A stretch of 64,000 nucleotides of DNA from Candidatus Oceanisphaera merdipullorum (GCA_018883865.1 JAHLFI010000041.1:1-64000), one strand, 5' to 3'. Positions 9,153-19,286 are shown, numbered from the stretch's first letter. Translations and numbers: made by a program. Notes: generated from the letters alone by a model not told the origin.

Positions 9153-9858
9153 GAAAAAAATCCTCGTATTAACTAACAGGTTTTATCGTAAAAATAGGGT
9201 GTACAGCATGAAACTTACTACTAAGTTACCATGATGAACGAAGCCTCACCTGTGGAGGCAAACCCGTTGCAATCACCATCTAGGTTTAAGCGTATGGGAC
9301 TCGGAAGTCAAACCTTGAAACCCAAATAAGTCTGTTAGGTAGCATTTTTTTTAAAATTTTCAGTGAACGCCTTGTTATCGATCGACTAAAATATCAGCAA
9401 CATTAGACAGTGTTAGAAGTGGATAATAAGAGCGAATATCCCCCATAGGAACCACCTTCACAAGGACTCCATTAACTTTAGACGATGTCGCTAATATCGC
9501 CATTTTTAATGATAAAAAATAAATAGTCACTGAGATACCATGTGAGTAAGTGGGTAAAATCTGCTGGTGCGCGCGACGTAAAATGACGCAAATAGCTGGA
9601 TATAAAATGAGTGCAACGGTTCTAACGTAAGTCAAAAGAGTGGTGTTACTGGCTAGTCTGGCCGCGTTTACCTTGATAGAAAGCACTGGACTGTCAATAT
9701 GGATCCTGAAAAGTAAGGCGCGATTGAAATCATTAAGCGCAGTAAGATAAGGCCGTCAAGTGAGTGCTAAGTTCTTATTATCTTTGGTTATCAATATGCT
9801 AGATACTTTGAATGTGGGTGCAGGCTAACCACAATAAACAGAGCAAAAGAAGGTGCGT
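9153..9858. other. Intergenic region with no convincing gene
   Basis: About 700 bases between the barrel gene and a small lipoprotein gene. It is AT-rich near 9153-9370, where the barrel promoter must lie. One minus-strand frame (9375-9686) is listed separately at low confidence. No tRNA, repeat or clear hairpin was found. Confidence 0.5.
9375..9686 (-). CDS. Doubtful 103-residue open frame
   Basis: A GTG-started frame of 103 residues with hydrophobic stretches and no recognisable motif. No ribosome binding site precedes the start, and the composition does not look clearly coding. It is kept only because it is the one open frame of any length in a 700-base gap. It could equally be chance or a decayed gene. 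Confidence 0.15.
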   Translation of the reverse strand: MLSIKVNAARLASNTTLLTYVRTVALILYPAICVILRRAHQQILPTYSHGISVTIYFLSLKMAILATSSKVNGVLVKVVPMGDIRSYYPLLTLSNVADILVDR

Positions 9859-10206
9859 ATGAAAGCAATAAGGTTTGTGATATTGGCCTTGTGCGTGGGC
9901 CTGTTGTCGGCTTGTAACCATGGTTTTGAAGGCGAATACAAAATTAAAGCCGGTTCACGTATTGAGGTGTTGAATGAATTGTCTAACTTGATCGGCGTAA
10001 AAAACATCATTGTGGGTCGAGACTATCTTGAGTCAGAGGGCGAGCGCAGGCACTTTGATAAGATTTTTGTGCGTAAATCGAATAATGGCCAGCGCTATTT
10101 GGTCTTTAAGAAAGGTGGGCAGGAAGAAGTGTGGAAAATCATTGATGATAATACGCTGCAGCAAGGCAATGATTTGATGAATGTAAAACTACAAAAGATT
10201 AACTAA
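9859..10206 (+). CDS. Small putative lipoprotein, function unknown
   Basis: About 115 residues. The first 20 are a lipoprotein signal peptide ending in the lipobox LLSAC, so Cys is expected to be lipidated and the protein membrane-anchored. The mature part is basic and strand-rich (FDKIFVRKSNNGQRYLVF, GGQEEVWKIIDDNTL), suggesting a compact beta domain. No known family was recognised. I chose ATG 9859 because AGAAGG lies five bases upstream; a GTG at 9853 overlaps that site. It stands alone between the barrel protein and the mechanosensitive channel. Confidence 0.7.
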   Translation: MKAIRFVILALCVGLLSACNHGFEGEYKIKAGSRIEVLNELSNLIGVKNIIVGRDYLESEGERRHFDKIFVRKSNNGQRYLVFKKGGQEEVWKIIDDNTLQQGNDLMNVKLQKIN

Positions 10207-10397
10207 TATTGATACTCGGTTGATGCGGTAAAAGGCGTGTTGGCGGGCGCTGAAGGATGGCGCGACATTGAAACTGACGTTGAAGCTAAGGCTGACTAGT
10301 TAGACCAATATCGTCCTTTTACTCATGGTATCTCTTGGAGACACCCTTACTAACAGATTCACTCATATGAGGCCTATTCCACCAGAAGGATTCGTTC

Positions 10398-11510
10398 ATG
10401 GCTGCATCGAGCTTGTCGGTACTGTGGCAGCAATTTGAGCAAAGTTTACAGCACACCAGCAATGCTTTGGGAATGAAGGGAATAGACTGGCAAGCGTTGT
10501 TGTTTAGGGCCATCGGCCAAGTGTTAGTATCTGTGATGATATTACTGGTGTTTGCCGCCTTGTATTGGGTGATTGCCAAGATCTTAAAACTGGTGTTGGA
10601 TCGTTGGCAGTATGGTTCGCGCTTGCTTTTAGCGGTGCGCATTGTACTGCGCTGTGTGTTTGTACTGGCATTAATTATCGCGATACTCGCTCAATACGGG
10701 GCAACCGACACCGTACTTAAAGCGGCGGCGCGCGCCGGCCTCATGGCGTTATCTTTTCATGTGGCGTGGTTGTTGTTGTCGCGCGCACTCACTTCTAATT
10801 TATCGCGTCATCACATTGACTCTTCCTTAGAGCAACTCTGTAAAAACACCTTATCGGTCACTTTAATTACCTTGGGCAGCATCACGGTATTAGCCCAATT
10901 TGGCTTCGATGTGGTGTCGATTATTGCGGGCCTTGGCATAGTAGGTATCGCCGTGGGTTTTGCTGCCCAGTCGACATTGGCTAACTTTATTGCAGGCATT
11001 ACCTTGCTTATTGAGCGGCCGTTTCGCATCGGCGATTGGGTGAAAATTCATGGTGAAGAAGGCAAGGTGATCCGCATTGCCTTTCGCACCACTTGGCTAC
11101 GTACCCGCGACAATGTGTTTACTATGATCCCTAATGAAAGAGTGGCCACCTCAGACATAGTTAATTTCAGTGTCGAAGGGCCCACTCGAATTCGTATTCC
11201 TTTAGGCATTGCCTATAAGGAATCGGTTGCCCATGCCAGAGAAGTGATCATGCCTTTGCTGTCGGCCCAACCTATGGTGATCACCAATGAACAAATGAAG
11301 CCGCGGTTACAGTTGCGCGAGCTCGCCGACTCTTCCTTGACCCTCAGTGCTCAGGTATGGGTACACGCGAAAGATATAGAAGTAAAAGGTCGTATTTCTT
11401 GTGAGTTATTAGAGACTATCAAGCAGGCACTGGATGACGCCAATATTGAAATGCCATTTCCCATTTGCAGTTGTTTATTGATGAGGCGAAAGGGCTGGAG
11501 CCTTGGCTAA
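10398..11510 (+). CDS. MscS-family mechanosensitive channel with frameshifted C-terminus
   Basis: A small-conductance mechanosensitive channel of the inner membrane, which opens on hypo-osmotic shock. Several N-terminal helices precede the pore helix IIAGLGIVGIAVGFAAQSTL and the beta domain RPFRIGDWVKI. The encoded protein is 370 residues, but its last 16 (ICSCLLMRRKGWSLG) do not look like the family. Reading on in the neighbouring frame from about 11460 gives HLQLFIDEAKGLEPWLNSEF and ends at 11563. This continues IEMPFP exactly as MscS proteins do. One C appears to be missing from a CCC run near 11460-11462. This is either a real mutation or a sequencing error. Confidence 0.9.
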   Translation: MAASSLSVLWQQFEQSLQHTSNALGMKGIDWQALLFRAIGQVLVSVMILLVFAALYWVIAKILKLVLDRWQYGSRLLLAVRIVLRCVFVLALIIAILAQYGATDTVLKAAARAGLMALSFHVAWLLLSRALTSNLSRHHIDSSLEQLCKNTLSVTLITLGSITVLAQFGFDVVSIIAGLGIVGIAVGFAAQSTLANFIAGITLLIERPFRIGDWVKIHGEEGKVIRIAFRTTWLRTRDNVFTMIPNERVATSDIVNFSVEGPTRIRIPLGIAYKESVAHAREVIMPLLSAQPMVITNEQMKPRLQLRELADSSLTLSAQVWVHAKDIEVKGRISCELLETIKQALDDANIEMPFPICSCLLMRRKGWSLG

Positions 11511-11585
11511 ACTCAGAATTTAAGCGACCCGCCGCGAACGCTAAGCCAGATGCAGAGCAGTAAGGATAAAGCACCAAGAGAAGAC

Positions 11586-11602
11586 GCAGTGCCAAGCACT
11601 GC
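11586..11602. terminator. Hairpin between convergent mscS-type and glpD genes
   Basis: A perfect 7-bp stem, GCAGTGC, CAA loop, GCACTGC, lies between the convergent stop codons. The T run on the plus strand is weak and begins four bases later, so it may be a terminator of modest strength. Confidence 0.4.
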
Positions 11603-11609
11603 ACCCGTT

Positions 11610-13154
11610 TTACTGTTTTGTCTGCATATATTGTTGTAGGTGGTCTTGTTGCTCAGTAGTGAGGACTAAGCCCAATTTTGAGCGCCGCCATAAAATATCG
11701 TCGGCGGTATGTGCCCACTCAAAATCCATTAAATAGTCCACTTCCTTTTGGCGTAAGTCGCCGCCAAAATCTGTACCTAAGTCGGCAACGTCCGTGCAGT
11801 CATGCAAAAAATGATGGCACAAAGTACCGTAGCTGCGCACAAAGCGCGCCACCATGGCCTCGGTTAGCCAAGGATATTGGTTTATAAGTGTGGCACTTAA
11901 CGCCTGATGATCGCTAAAGTTTCCGCCGGGTAAGGTGGCGTTTTTGGTCCAAGCAGGCTTGTTGCTGGGAAAGAAGGCATGAATGGCATCGGTCGCCGCT
12001 TCGGCCAATAAGCGATAAGTGGTTAACTTGCCGCCAAATACAGACAGCAGCGGTGCTTCTCCATCTGGTGTATCTAAACTAAAGCTGTAATCACGTGTTG
12101 CCTTTTGGGCTTGGCCTTGTAGAGGCGCTTGTGCTGCAGGCTGACTGGTCGCAGAAGATTGGTTTGGATGAGCCTCATCATCCAGCAGTGGCCGCACGCC
12201 TGCATAACTCCACACTAGGTCTTTAGCGCTGATTTTATGTTTAAAGTGCTCATTGACTACTTGGCATAAGTAGTCAATTTCGGCGTCACTTATTTTGACC
12301 ACACTCGGATCGCCTTCATAGTCCACATCCGTGGTACCAATTAAAGAGAAATGCTGCTCATAAGGAATAACAAACACGATGCGCTGGTCGCTATTTTGTA
12401 AAATATAGGCCTCGGGCTCGTCGTGAATGCGCGGCACTATGATGTGACTGCCTTTGACTAACCGCAGCCGTTTAGGCGCGGGCAAAGCTATCACCTCATC
12501 AAAAAGTGAGCTTGCCCACGGGCCGGCAGCATTGACCAGGGCGCGGCTGCGATAGTGCTCAAGATGAGCTGTGTCACTGTGTTGCAGCGTGACTTGCCAG
12601 AAACCGTTTTGGCGCTCGGCCTTAATACAGCGAGTACGCGGCTTGATCTCGGCGCCATGTTGCTTGGCTGCCATGGCGCACAACACCACCAATCGTGCGT
12701 CATCCACCCAGCCGTCTGAATATTCAAAGCCGCGTGTGATGTCATTAACCAAAGGCCCAGCGGCGTTGAAGCGGATACTCTGAGATCCCGGCAGACGTTC
12801 ACGTTTGGCCAAATTATCATATAAAAATAAGCCGATACGCAGCATCCAACCTGGGCGCAAATGCGGCTGGTGGGGCAAGCGAAAACGTAACGGCCACATG
12901 ATGTGCGGCGCGTTATTAAGCAGCAGTTCGCGTTCGGCGAGGGCCTTTTTTACCAAGCAAAATTCATACTGCTCTAAATAGCGTAAACCGCCGTGGATAA
13001 GCTTGCTGCTGCTCGATGAGGTGGCCGATGCCAAGTCATGGCTTTCGCATAACATGACGTTCAAGCCTCGGCCTGCCGCATCCATGGCGATGCCGACGCC
13101 ATTGACGCCGCCACCAATAACGATTAGATCGACAGTTTTCTCTGTTGCGGGCAT
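11610..13154 (-). CDS. glpD: Aerobic glycerol-3-phosphate dehydrogenase
   Basis: FAD-dependent, membrane-associated enzyme oxidising glycerol-3-phosphate to dihydroxyacetone phosphate and feeding electrons to quinone. The N-terminus has the FAD-binding dinucleotide fold DLIVIGGGVNGVGIAMDAAG, then SSKLIHGGLRYLEQYEF, both typical of GlpD. The C-terminal block GGKLTTYRLLAEAATDAI is the family cap. Length is 514 residues, against about 501 in E. coli. The difference lies near residue 330, where a Gln/Ala/Ser-rich stretch (bases ~12100-12180) is inserted before TRDYSF. It follows glpK on the same strand 63 bases downstream, so the two form a glycerol-catabolic unit. Confidence 0.97.
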   Translation of the reverse strand: MPATEKTVDLIVIGGGVNGVGIAMDAAGRGLNVMLCESHDLASATSSSSSKLIHGGLRYLEQYEFCLVKKALAERELLLNNAPHIMWPLRFRLPHQPHLRPGWMLRIGLFLYDNLAKRERLPGSQSIRFNAAGPLVNDITRGFEYSDGWVDDARLVVLCAMAAKQHGAEIKPRTRCIKAERQNGFWQVTLQHSDTAHLEHYRSRALVNAAGPWASSLFDEVIALPAPKRLRLVKGSHIIVPRIHDEPEAYILQNSDQRIVFVIPYEQHFSLIGTTDVDYEGDPSVVKISDAEIDYLCQVVNEHFKHKISAKDLVWSYAGVRPLLDDEAHPNQSSATSQPAAQAPLQGQAQKATRDYSFSLDTPDGEAPLLSVFGGKLTTYRLLAEAATDAIHAFFPSNKPAWTKNATLPGGNFSDHQALSATLINQYPWLTEAMVARFVRSYGTLCHHFLHDCTDVADLGTDFGGDLRQKEVDYLMDFEWAHTADDILWRRSKLGLVLTTEQQDHLQQYMQTKQ

Positions 13155-13217
13155 ATCTTTCCTTGTTGATGACCTTACGCTTTTTTTGCTTGGCGTGGGG
13201 TGCTTAATAATGACGGT

Positions 13218-14720
13218 TTAATCTATCCAATCTCGGGAGCGGCTCACGGCCTTTTGCCACCCTTGATAAAGCGCGTTTGTATCCGTCTTGCTCATGGTGG
13301 GCGTAAAGCGCTTGTCTATGGCTAAGGTATGCGCTAATTGTGCGCTATCTTGCCAGACACCCACCGCAAGACCTGCTAAAAACGCCGCCCCTAGCGCCGT
13401 CGTTTCCAGCACTGTGGGCCGAACTACCTCTATGTGGCAGATATCGGCCTGAAACTGCATTAATAGGTTGTTCGCACAGGCACCGCCGTCAACGTTAAGC
13501 TCGCGCAAAGTGACGCCCGCATCTTGTTGCATGGCATCTAACAGGTCGCGACTTTGGTAGGCGATGGCTTCTAATGCGGCGCGAATAATGTGATTACGAT
13601 TTGCACCTCGGCTTAAACCCATTAAGGTGCCGCGCGCATACGGATCCCAATAAGGCGCGCCGAGACCGGTGAAAGCGGGCACTAAATAGACGCCATTGGT
13701 GTGCTCTACCTTAGCGGCAAAATAGGCCGTATCTTCGGCCGAGCGAATTAAGCCCAGTTCATCGCGTAGCCATTGAATAATGGCTCCGCCCATAAATACC
13801 GAGCCTTCCAGCGCATAATTGACCTCACCTTTAGCATCTATAACCAAGGTGGTCAGCAGGCCAAATTGCGAGTTCACCTTCTTTAATCCGGTATTCATTA
13901 ACAAGAAGCAGCCGGTGCCATAGGTGTTTTTGACCATGCCGGGGTGCACACACAACTGGCCAAACAAGGCCGCTTGTTGGTCACCGGCCACGCCAGCAAT
14001 GGCCACCTTACCGCCTGCGCTGCCGCCTAATTGAACATAACCGTATATATCGCTCGAGGCTTTGACCTCGGGCAACATGGACGCAGGAATATCGAGGGCC
14101 TTGAGCAAAGTCTCATCCCACTCAAGCGTATTAATATTAAACAGCATAGTGCGCGAGGCATTGGTGTAGTCGGTGGCGTGCACGCGACCTTCGGTGAGCT
14201 TCCAGATAAGCCAGGTATCTATGGTGCCAAATAATAGCTCGCCACGTTCGGCTTGCTCACGAGCGCCCGCCACATTATCGAGCAGCCATTTTATTTTGGT
14301 GGCCGAAAAATAGGCATCAATGACGAGGCCCGTATTGTCTTTTACATACTCACTTAAGCCCTGTGCGGTTAATTGCGCGCAGAGCTCGGCGGTACGCCGA
14401 CACTGCCAGACGATGGCGTTATGGATCGGACGCCCAGTGACTTTGTTCCACACCACTGTCGTTTCCCGCTGGTTAGTGATGCCGATGGCGGCAATTTGGG
14501 CCGGACTGATGCCGGTTTTCGCCAGTACCTCGGTTAAGGTGGCGCGCTGGGTTGCCCAAATCTCCATGGCGTCGTGCTCGACCCAACCAGGTTTTGGATA
14601 AATTTGGCTAAATTCCCGTTGCGCGCTGCCTTGTATGTGGGCTTGCTCATCAAAAATAATGGCTCGGGAGGAGCTAGTGCCCTGATCCAGAGCTATCACA
14701 TAACGAGATTGCGTCGACAT
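13218..14720 (-). CDS. glpK: Glycerol kinase
   Basis: Phosphorylates glycerol to sn-glycerol-3-phosphate in the cytoplasm, the substrate of GlpD encoded next door. At 500 residues it has the normal length. Family marks include the phosphate-binding loop [15 protein letters not shown] at the start, [28 protein letters not shown], the second ATPase motif [13 protein letters not shown], and [13 protein letters not shown] near the C-terminus. No glpF or glpR is visible in the window. No clear GlpR operator was found in the 126 bases upstream. Confidence 0.98.
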   Translation of the reverse strand: MSTQSRYVIALDQGTSSSRAIIFDEQAHIQGSAQREFSQIYPKPGWVEHDAMEIWATQRATLTEVLAKTGISPAQIAAIGITNQRETTVVWNKVTGRPIHNAIVWQCRRTAELCAQLTAQGLSEYVKDNTGLVIDAYFSATKIKWLLDNVAGAREQAERGELLFGTIDTWLIWKLTEGRVHATDYTNASRTMLFNINTLEWDETLLKALDIPASMLPEVKASSDIYGYVQLGGSAGGKVAIAGVAGDQQAALFGQLCVHPGMVKNTYGTGCFLLMNTGLKKVNSQFGLLTTLVIDAKGEVNYALEGSVFMGGAIIQWLRDELGLIRSAEDTAYFAAKVEHTNGVYLVPAFTGLGAPYWDPYARGTLMGLSRGANRNHIIRAALEAIAYQSRDLLDAMQQDAGVTLRELNVDGGACANNLLMQFQADICHIEVVRPTVLETTALGAAFLAGLAVGVWQDSAQLAHTLAIDKRFTPTMSKTDTNALYQGWQKAVSRSRDWID

Positions 14721-14846
14721 AGCGGCTCCTACTTAGCGATTAAAAAGTGGCGAGGCTGTGCTTGTTACCACTTATTCATAAACCGCCACCTTCATGGCGT
14801 AGCTTTCATCACCTTGCGCTTATAAACCTGTGTTCATAACCCGGCC

Positions 14847-15644
14847 CTAATAACCGGGCACCCAAGACTGGCAACGGGGCGGCAAAGCGGGGCGATAGGG
14901 TGGGCTGTTGCCGCCACCGCTTAAGGCGCCGGTTTTATCTTTAATCCAACTTTGTAATTCAGAGCCACAGCCAGTCGCTGCGGGAACCGGTGCTTGGGGC
15001 ACACAATCTCTGTCACCGATAGGGCAGGCTAAGCGCACATGAAAGTGACCAGAATGACCATACCAGGGCCGCAATCTGTTCAGCCAAGGCGCATCGCCGT
15101 AGGTATGGCACATGGCTTGCTTAATTAATGGATGCACAAAGATGCGGCTCACGCGGGGGTCTTGCGCCGCCAAGGCAATGAGTTGGCGTTGTTGATCTTG
15201 AAAATGCCGGTTCAAGATATAGAACTTATGGTCGACCATATCAATTTCGGGCACTTGCTCCAGTCGGCTAGCGCTTACAGGCATGGGCGGTGTGCGCAGC
15301 CAAATATCCGCGTCTAAACCACTTTGATGGCTGCGATGCCCTGAAGCAAAGGGGCCACCGCGTTGCATCGCCATGTCTGCTACTAACATAGGCGGCAACT
15401 TGGCGGCTTCTACTTTTTTACCCAGTGTCTGCAAATAATCGATCAATACTGGCTGACCATAAAAACGCGCGCGACTGGCACGGATCACATGAAAGCCCAC
15501 GCCTGTGCTCGGTAATGCTTGGCTATTAAACTGACAACCGGCGGCATATTCGCCTACCGCATCTGCGCTTGCGCTATTGGGCAATATACTGGACACCAAT
15601 CCGGCGATTAACACCACCCATAACGGGGCTTTCCATTTGCTCAT
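14847..15644 (-). CDS. mepA: Penicillin-insensitive murein DD-endopeptidase
   Basis: Periplasmic zinc peptidase that cuts DD-crosslinks in peptidoglycan. The 265-residue precursor begins with a signal peptide (LWVVLIAGLVSSILPNSASA). LAS-family zinc ligands are visible in GHRSHQSGLDADIWL, in IFVHPLIKQAMCHTYG and in GHSGHFHVRLACP. The last of these is the HxH-type signature of MepA. Length is normal. It lies just upstream of glpK on the same strand, but 126 bases separate it from the kinase start, so it may be its own unit. Confidence 0.95.
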   Translation of the reverse strand: MSKWKAPLWVVLIAGLVSSILPNSASADAVGEYAAGCQFNSQALPSTGVGFHVIRASRARFYGQPVLIDYLQTLGKKVEAAKLPPMLVADMAMQRGGPFASGHRSHQSGLDADIWLRTPPMPVSASRLEQVPEIDMVDHKFYILNRHFQDQQRQLIALAAQDPRVSRIFVHPLIKQAMCHTYGDAPWLNRLRPWYGHSGHFHVRLACPIGDRDCVPQAPVPAATGCGSELQSWIKDKTGALSGGGNSPPYRPALPPRCQSWVPGY

Positions 15645-15952
15645 TTTGCGCTCCTGCCTTTAAAGCTTGGGTTTGTCTGACTTGGATTTGTCTGAATATA
15701 AAAATCAGTCTGTAACAGCGATCTGCGAATACTACTGTCATCACTGGTACGACTTTACAACACATAGTGACTTTATAATAAAAAATAGACGGTTAGGCTT
15801 TGTTTTATCTGCTTTTTTAGGTCCGTGAGTAAGAAACGCCTAGCCACGAATACGCGGATTTGAGTGGGGCCATGAATCTAAGTCGCGGTCTTGATTTATG
15901 GCGGCGTTTATTTTTGCTAGGGTAGGGCACTTTTTGCCAGATGGAAGATGTT
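15645..15952. other. Intergenic region between divergent mepA and a membrane protein gene
   Basis: About 300 bases holding the two divergent promoters. It is AT-rich around 15760-15830. No further gene, repeat or clear operator was seen. Confidence 0.5.
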
Positions 15953-16582
15953 ATGACAGTGCAGCGCTTAGCCCTAGAACAAGTATTAGCCCAACCGTTA
16001 AGCTTTGTATTAGCCCCGCCTGTGGTGCGATTTTACTTAACCCATACCTTGGCGTTATTGGCGAGTTTGGCGGTGGTGCTCTGGGCCTTGTTTGATGGAC
16101 TAGGGAGGGAGGGGCAAACCGGTTTTGGTTTAATCCACTGGGTCAGTATCATTTTTGGCGGCGCCTTATTATTGCTCAGCCTGTGGCCGCCCAGCTGGAA
16201 CCGCAAGTTGCTGATCAATCTGGCCTTCGATGAGCAGCATTTGTATCTGGTCAATGGCCTCAGCCAGCAAGCGGTGGCTTTGCCGCGTGAACGCGTGCGT
16301 GCAGTCAATAAAGGCAAATTACCCGGTCACGATGGTGCCATTATTGCTTTTACGCTGGATCTGCACTTAAGTGACGCCGAGCTGGCGCTGGTACAGGACA
16401 CCTTGGATGCTCAGGTGGAAGAGCGTTTCAAGCTGGATGAAGATTGCTATCGATTCGGCTTTGTCGGCAACTGGCAAAACCGGCGCCGGCTGTTGGTCGC
16501 CATTTCGGTACTGGCACCGGCCATCGTCATCCCCGCCGTCGTGGTGGACGAGGATGACGATGAGGATGATTGGGATGACTGA
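15953..16582 (+). CDS. Membrane protein with acidic C-terminal tail, function unknown
   Basis: About 209 residues and not recognised. Two N-terminal membrane helices (roughly 26-45 and 58-76) are followed by a soluble segment of about 95 residues starting KLLINLAFDEQHLYLVNGL, which looks like a small strand-rich domain. A third hydrophobic helix, LLVAISVLAPAIVIPAVVV, follows, and the protein ends in DEDDDEDDWDD. The soluble part may face the cytoplasm. I chose ATG 15953 because GGAAG lies five bases upstream; an ATG at 15941 is also in frame. Its stop is only 6 bases from the convergent chemoreceptor gene. Confidence 0.65.
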   Translation: MTVQRLALEQVLAQPLSFVLAPPVVRFYLTHTLALLASLAVVLWALFDGLGREGQTGFGLIHWVSIIFGGALLLLSLWPPSWNRKLLINLAFDEQHLYLVNGLSQQAVALPRERVRAVNKGKLPGHDGAIIAFTLDLHLSDAELALVQDTLDAQVEERFKLDEDCYRFGFVGNWQNRRRLLVAISVLAPAIVIPAVVVDEDDDEDDWDD

Positions 16583-16588
16583 GGCGGT

Positions 16589-18439
16589 TTACACCCGAAA
16601 TGCGGCCACTACTTGACGCAGTTCCCGGGCTTGAGCGGCAATGTCGCTGCTGGCTCGGGAATTATTGCGCACGGCTTGGGCTGCATTTTCGGTAATATCA
16701 CGGATCACCACCACATTTTGACCCACCTCATTGGCCACGCAGCTCTGCTGTTCGATGGCGGTGGCGATTTGGGTCGCCATGTCCGAAATTTCGGTGACTT
16801 CTCGGGTGATATCATTGAGCACGGTTTCGACCATTCCCGCCTGCTTGCTGCTCTCAAGGCCTTCTTCACTGCTGCTTTGTATCATCTTGACCATGTTGCT
16901 GGTGTTGGCTTGCAGCGACGTGATGATGCCTGAAATTTCTTGGGTGGCTTCTTGAGTGCGGCTGGCGAGGGCATGTACTTCATCGGCCACCACAGCAAAG
17001 CCTCGGCCCTGCTCGCCGGCTCGTGCTGCTTCAATGGCCGCATTCAGAGCCAGTAGATTGGTCTGCTCGGCGATACCGTGAATAACCCCCAGCACGTTGC
17101 CTATGGTGTTGCTTTGGGTTGACAGGGCTTCCATGCTGCCGACGGAGCTATAAAGAGTATCGGACAGCCGACGAATGCGGGCGATGGCACCTTGCACCTG
17201 CAGTTGTCCCTGTTGCACGCCGTTGTGGGTAGAGTTGGCCTTGAACGCGGTGTTTTCGGTGTTGAGAGTAATTTCTTCAATGGTGGACACCATCTCGGTG
17301 ACGGCGGTGGCCACCATTTCGGTTTCTGCCTGCTGGCGCTCGATGTCGGCACTGGTGCGGGCGGCGTTCTTGGACAGAATTTCAGTGGTCTGGTTCATGG
17401 TTTCGACCGCTTCGTTAACTTGGCGGATCACGCGTTGAAAACCGGCAAGCATGGTGTTGAGTGCCCGAGCCATGTCGGTGAGTTCGTCGTTACCTTGCTC
17501 TTCGACCCGCAGGCTGAGATCGTGACTCTCGTGAATTTGCTGCACACCTTGCTGAATTCGGTTGATAGGGATGAAAATCGAACGGGCGATCAGCAGCGCT
17601 ATCACAGAGGTCAGCAGTAGCATAGTGACAAACATCACCATGGCGAGGGTGCTGGCCCGGTCGACGTGCCTGTGAGTCAGCGCCTGGACCTCGCGCACTG
17701 TATCTTCCAGCAGGGCTTCGGTGCTTTGAATGCTTTGTCGCATCGTCAGTAACAGGCCTTGGTCGCTGTCGAAGCCGAGTCGGCGGGCACCATCAACATA
17801 GCGATGAAAGCGATCCTGATAGGTACGGGCAAGCGACAGTGTCTGTGCCGGCATAGCTGCGTCACCCAGCTGTTGCTGCAGTGTGGTAAACAAGGTGTCG
17901 AATCTATCCAGATAACGGGGGTCTTGGCGCAAGATAAAGTCTTTTTCGGCACGACGTAGCTGCAGCATGGTCACCAGTATGGCGTCGGCGTCATGTTGCG
18001 CCAGCGCCTCCTCGATGCCATGGACCGCGGCTCGCAGTTCACCATTGAGGCCAGACTCATGATCCAAGCCCATCAGCAGGTGTGCTTGCACCACCTGTTC
18101 GAAATTCTGGCCGTATTGGTCGAAACGCTGGCGCAGCGTGTCCAGCGCCTGAGTGTCGAAATCGAATCCTGCCAGCAATTGGCCTAACTCGTCCAATAGC
18201 TGCTGATTCTGTGCCAATGTCTGCTGAAAGTCGGAGACATATTTCATGTCCTGCCGACCAAGAAAATCCTTTTCTTCTCGGCGCAGGGTCAGCATGCCGG
18301 TTTCGAGCGACATGGCCAGCTCGGTACCCTGGTTCAGGGTCTTGATGGTACTGAGGGTCTTGGCGAACAATATGAACAGGGCGCCGATGGCCAGTATGAC
18401 CAGCAGAGTATTGAGCCCCAGTTTATGTTTAATTTTCAT
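16589..18439 (-). CDS. Methyl-accepting chemotaxis protein with HBM-type sensor domain
   Basis: A full-length chemoreceptor of 616 residues. Membrane helices lie at about 9-28 and 268-292. The long periplasmic region between them is helical and carries the same motif twice, [16 protein letters not shown] near residue 53 and [16 protein letters not shown] near residue 160. This twin pattern marks the helical bimodular (HBM) domain, known from McpS of Pseudomonas putida, which binds organic acids. A HAMP domain ([14 protein letters not shown]) and the signalling domain follow, with tip [19 protein letters not shown]. The ligand here is not proven. The gene is transcribed alone. Confidence 0.93.
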   Translation of the reverse strand: MKIKHKLGLNTLLVILAIGALFILFAKTLSTIKTLNQGTELAMSLETGMLTLRREEKDFLGRQDMKYVSDFQQTLAQNQQLLDELGQLLAGFDFDTQALDTLRQRFDQYGQNFEQVVQAHLLMGLDHESGLNGELRAAVHGIEEALAQHDADAILVTMLQLRRAEKDFILRQDPRYLDRFDTLFTTLQQQLGDAAMPAQTLSLARTYQDRFHRYVDGARRLGFDSDQGLLLTMRQSIQSTEALLEDTVREVQALTHRHVDRASTLAMVMFVTMLLLTSVIALLIARSIFIPINRIQQGVQQIHESHDLSLRVEEQGNDELTDMARALNTMLAGFQRVIRQVNEAVETMNQTTEILSKNAARTSADIERQQAETEMVATAVTEMVSTIEEITLNTENTAFKANSTHNGVQQGQLQVQGAIARIRRLSDTLYSSVGSMEALSTQSNTIGNVLGVIHGIAEQTNLLALNAAIEAARAGEQGRGFAVVADEVHALASRTQEATQEISGIITSLQANTSNMVKMIQSSSEEGLESSKQAGMVETVLNDITREVTEISDMATQIATAIEQQSCVANEVGQNVVVIRDITENAAQAVRNNSRASSDIAAQARELRQVVAAFRV

Positions 18440-18556
18440 TGATGATCTCGGTGATTATCTTCGAACAGATATAACGACAGATTTTTGCCGGAATCTTGAG
18501 ATCACGCAGCAATAGGTCGGCAGTATGTTGGCTGGTAAAGCCTGAATGAATCGGGT

Positions 18557-19189
18557 CTAGCGTAAGTAGGGGTTGTGCTGTCGTTCGTGGCCGAAGGTGC
18601 TTTCGGGCCCGTGGCCGGGCACGAAGGTAATGTCATCGCCGAGCGGCAGCAGGGTCTGTTTAATGGAGTGGATGAGATGGCCGTGATTGCCTTGTGGAAA
18701 ATCACTGCGTCCGACACCGCCGTTAAAGATGACGTCACCCACAAAGGCTAAGCGCTGGGTCGGGTGGACAAATACGATATGACCTGGCGTATGGCCGGGG
18801 CAAAAATAGACGTCCATTACTTCTTCGCCCACCTGCACTTTGTCACCGGCGTTTAACCATTTATCTGGCGTAAAAGCCGGCACCGAACTTAAGCCAAACA
18901 TTTGAGCTTGCTGGTCTAGGCCGTTTATCCAAAAGGCATCTTCAATACTGGGGCCTATGACTGGCACTGGGTTAATTTCTAACAGCTCTCCGGTGGCGCC
19001 AACGTGATCTAAGTGGCCGTGGGTCAATAAAATTGACTCAAGGATAAGACCGCGTTGCTCTATTTCAGCCAATAAGCGCTGGGTTTCACCGCCGGGATCA
19101 ATCAAGGCGGCTTTGTTGGTGGCAGAGCACCACACCAGACTGCAGTTTTGGGCAAAGGCTGTGACTGGCAGCGTGATGCGATTCAACAT
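18557..19189 (-). CDS. MBL-fold metallo-hydrolase (YcbL/glyoxalase II-like)
   Basis: A 210-residue cytoplasmic metallo-beta-lactamase-fold enzyme. The metal motif is LTHGHLDHVG, with further ligands in FCPGHTPGHIVF, FVGDVIF and FVPGHGPEST. The compact length and GGVGRSDFPQGNH match the YcbL group, which is related to glyoxalase II but lacks its C-terminal substrate domain. The natural substrate is unsettled; weak hydroxyacylglutathione hydrolase activity is known for relatives. It sits downstream of the selD-selU pair on the same strand but 97 bases away. Confidence 0.9.
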   Translation of the reverse strand: MLNRITLPVTAFAQNCSLVWCSATNKAALIDPGGETQRLLAEIEQRGLILESILLTHGHLDHVGATGELLEINPVPVIGPSIEDAFWINGLDQQAQMFGLSSVPAFTPDKWLNAGDKVQVGEEVMDVYFCPGHTPGHIVFVHPTQRLAFVGDVIFNGGVGRSDFPQGNHGHLIHSIKQTLLPLGDDITFVPGHGPESTFGHERQHNPYLR

Positions 19190-19286
19190 GATGTAAATTC
19201 CTTTAAAGAAAATATCAAAACATAATAGAAGGGCGTTTTTGCCACGGAATATTGAGTCTTCAAAACCTCTTAGAGAACGTTGCTGT

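Noticed and set aside
14721..14846. GlpR operator upstream of glpK
   Set aside because: No convincing TGTTCG-type dyad was seen.
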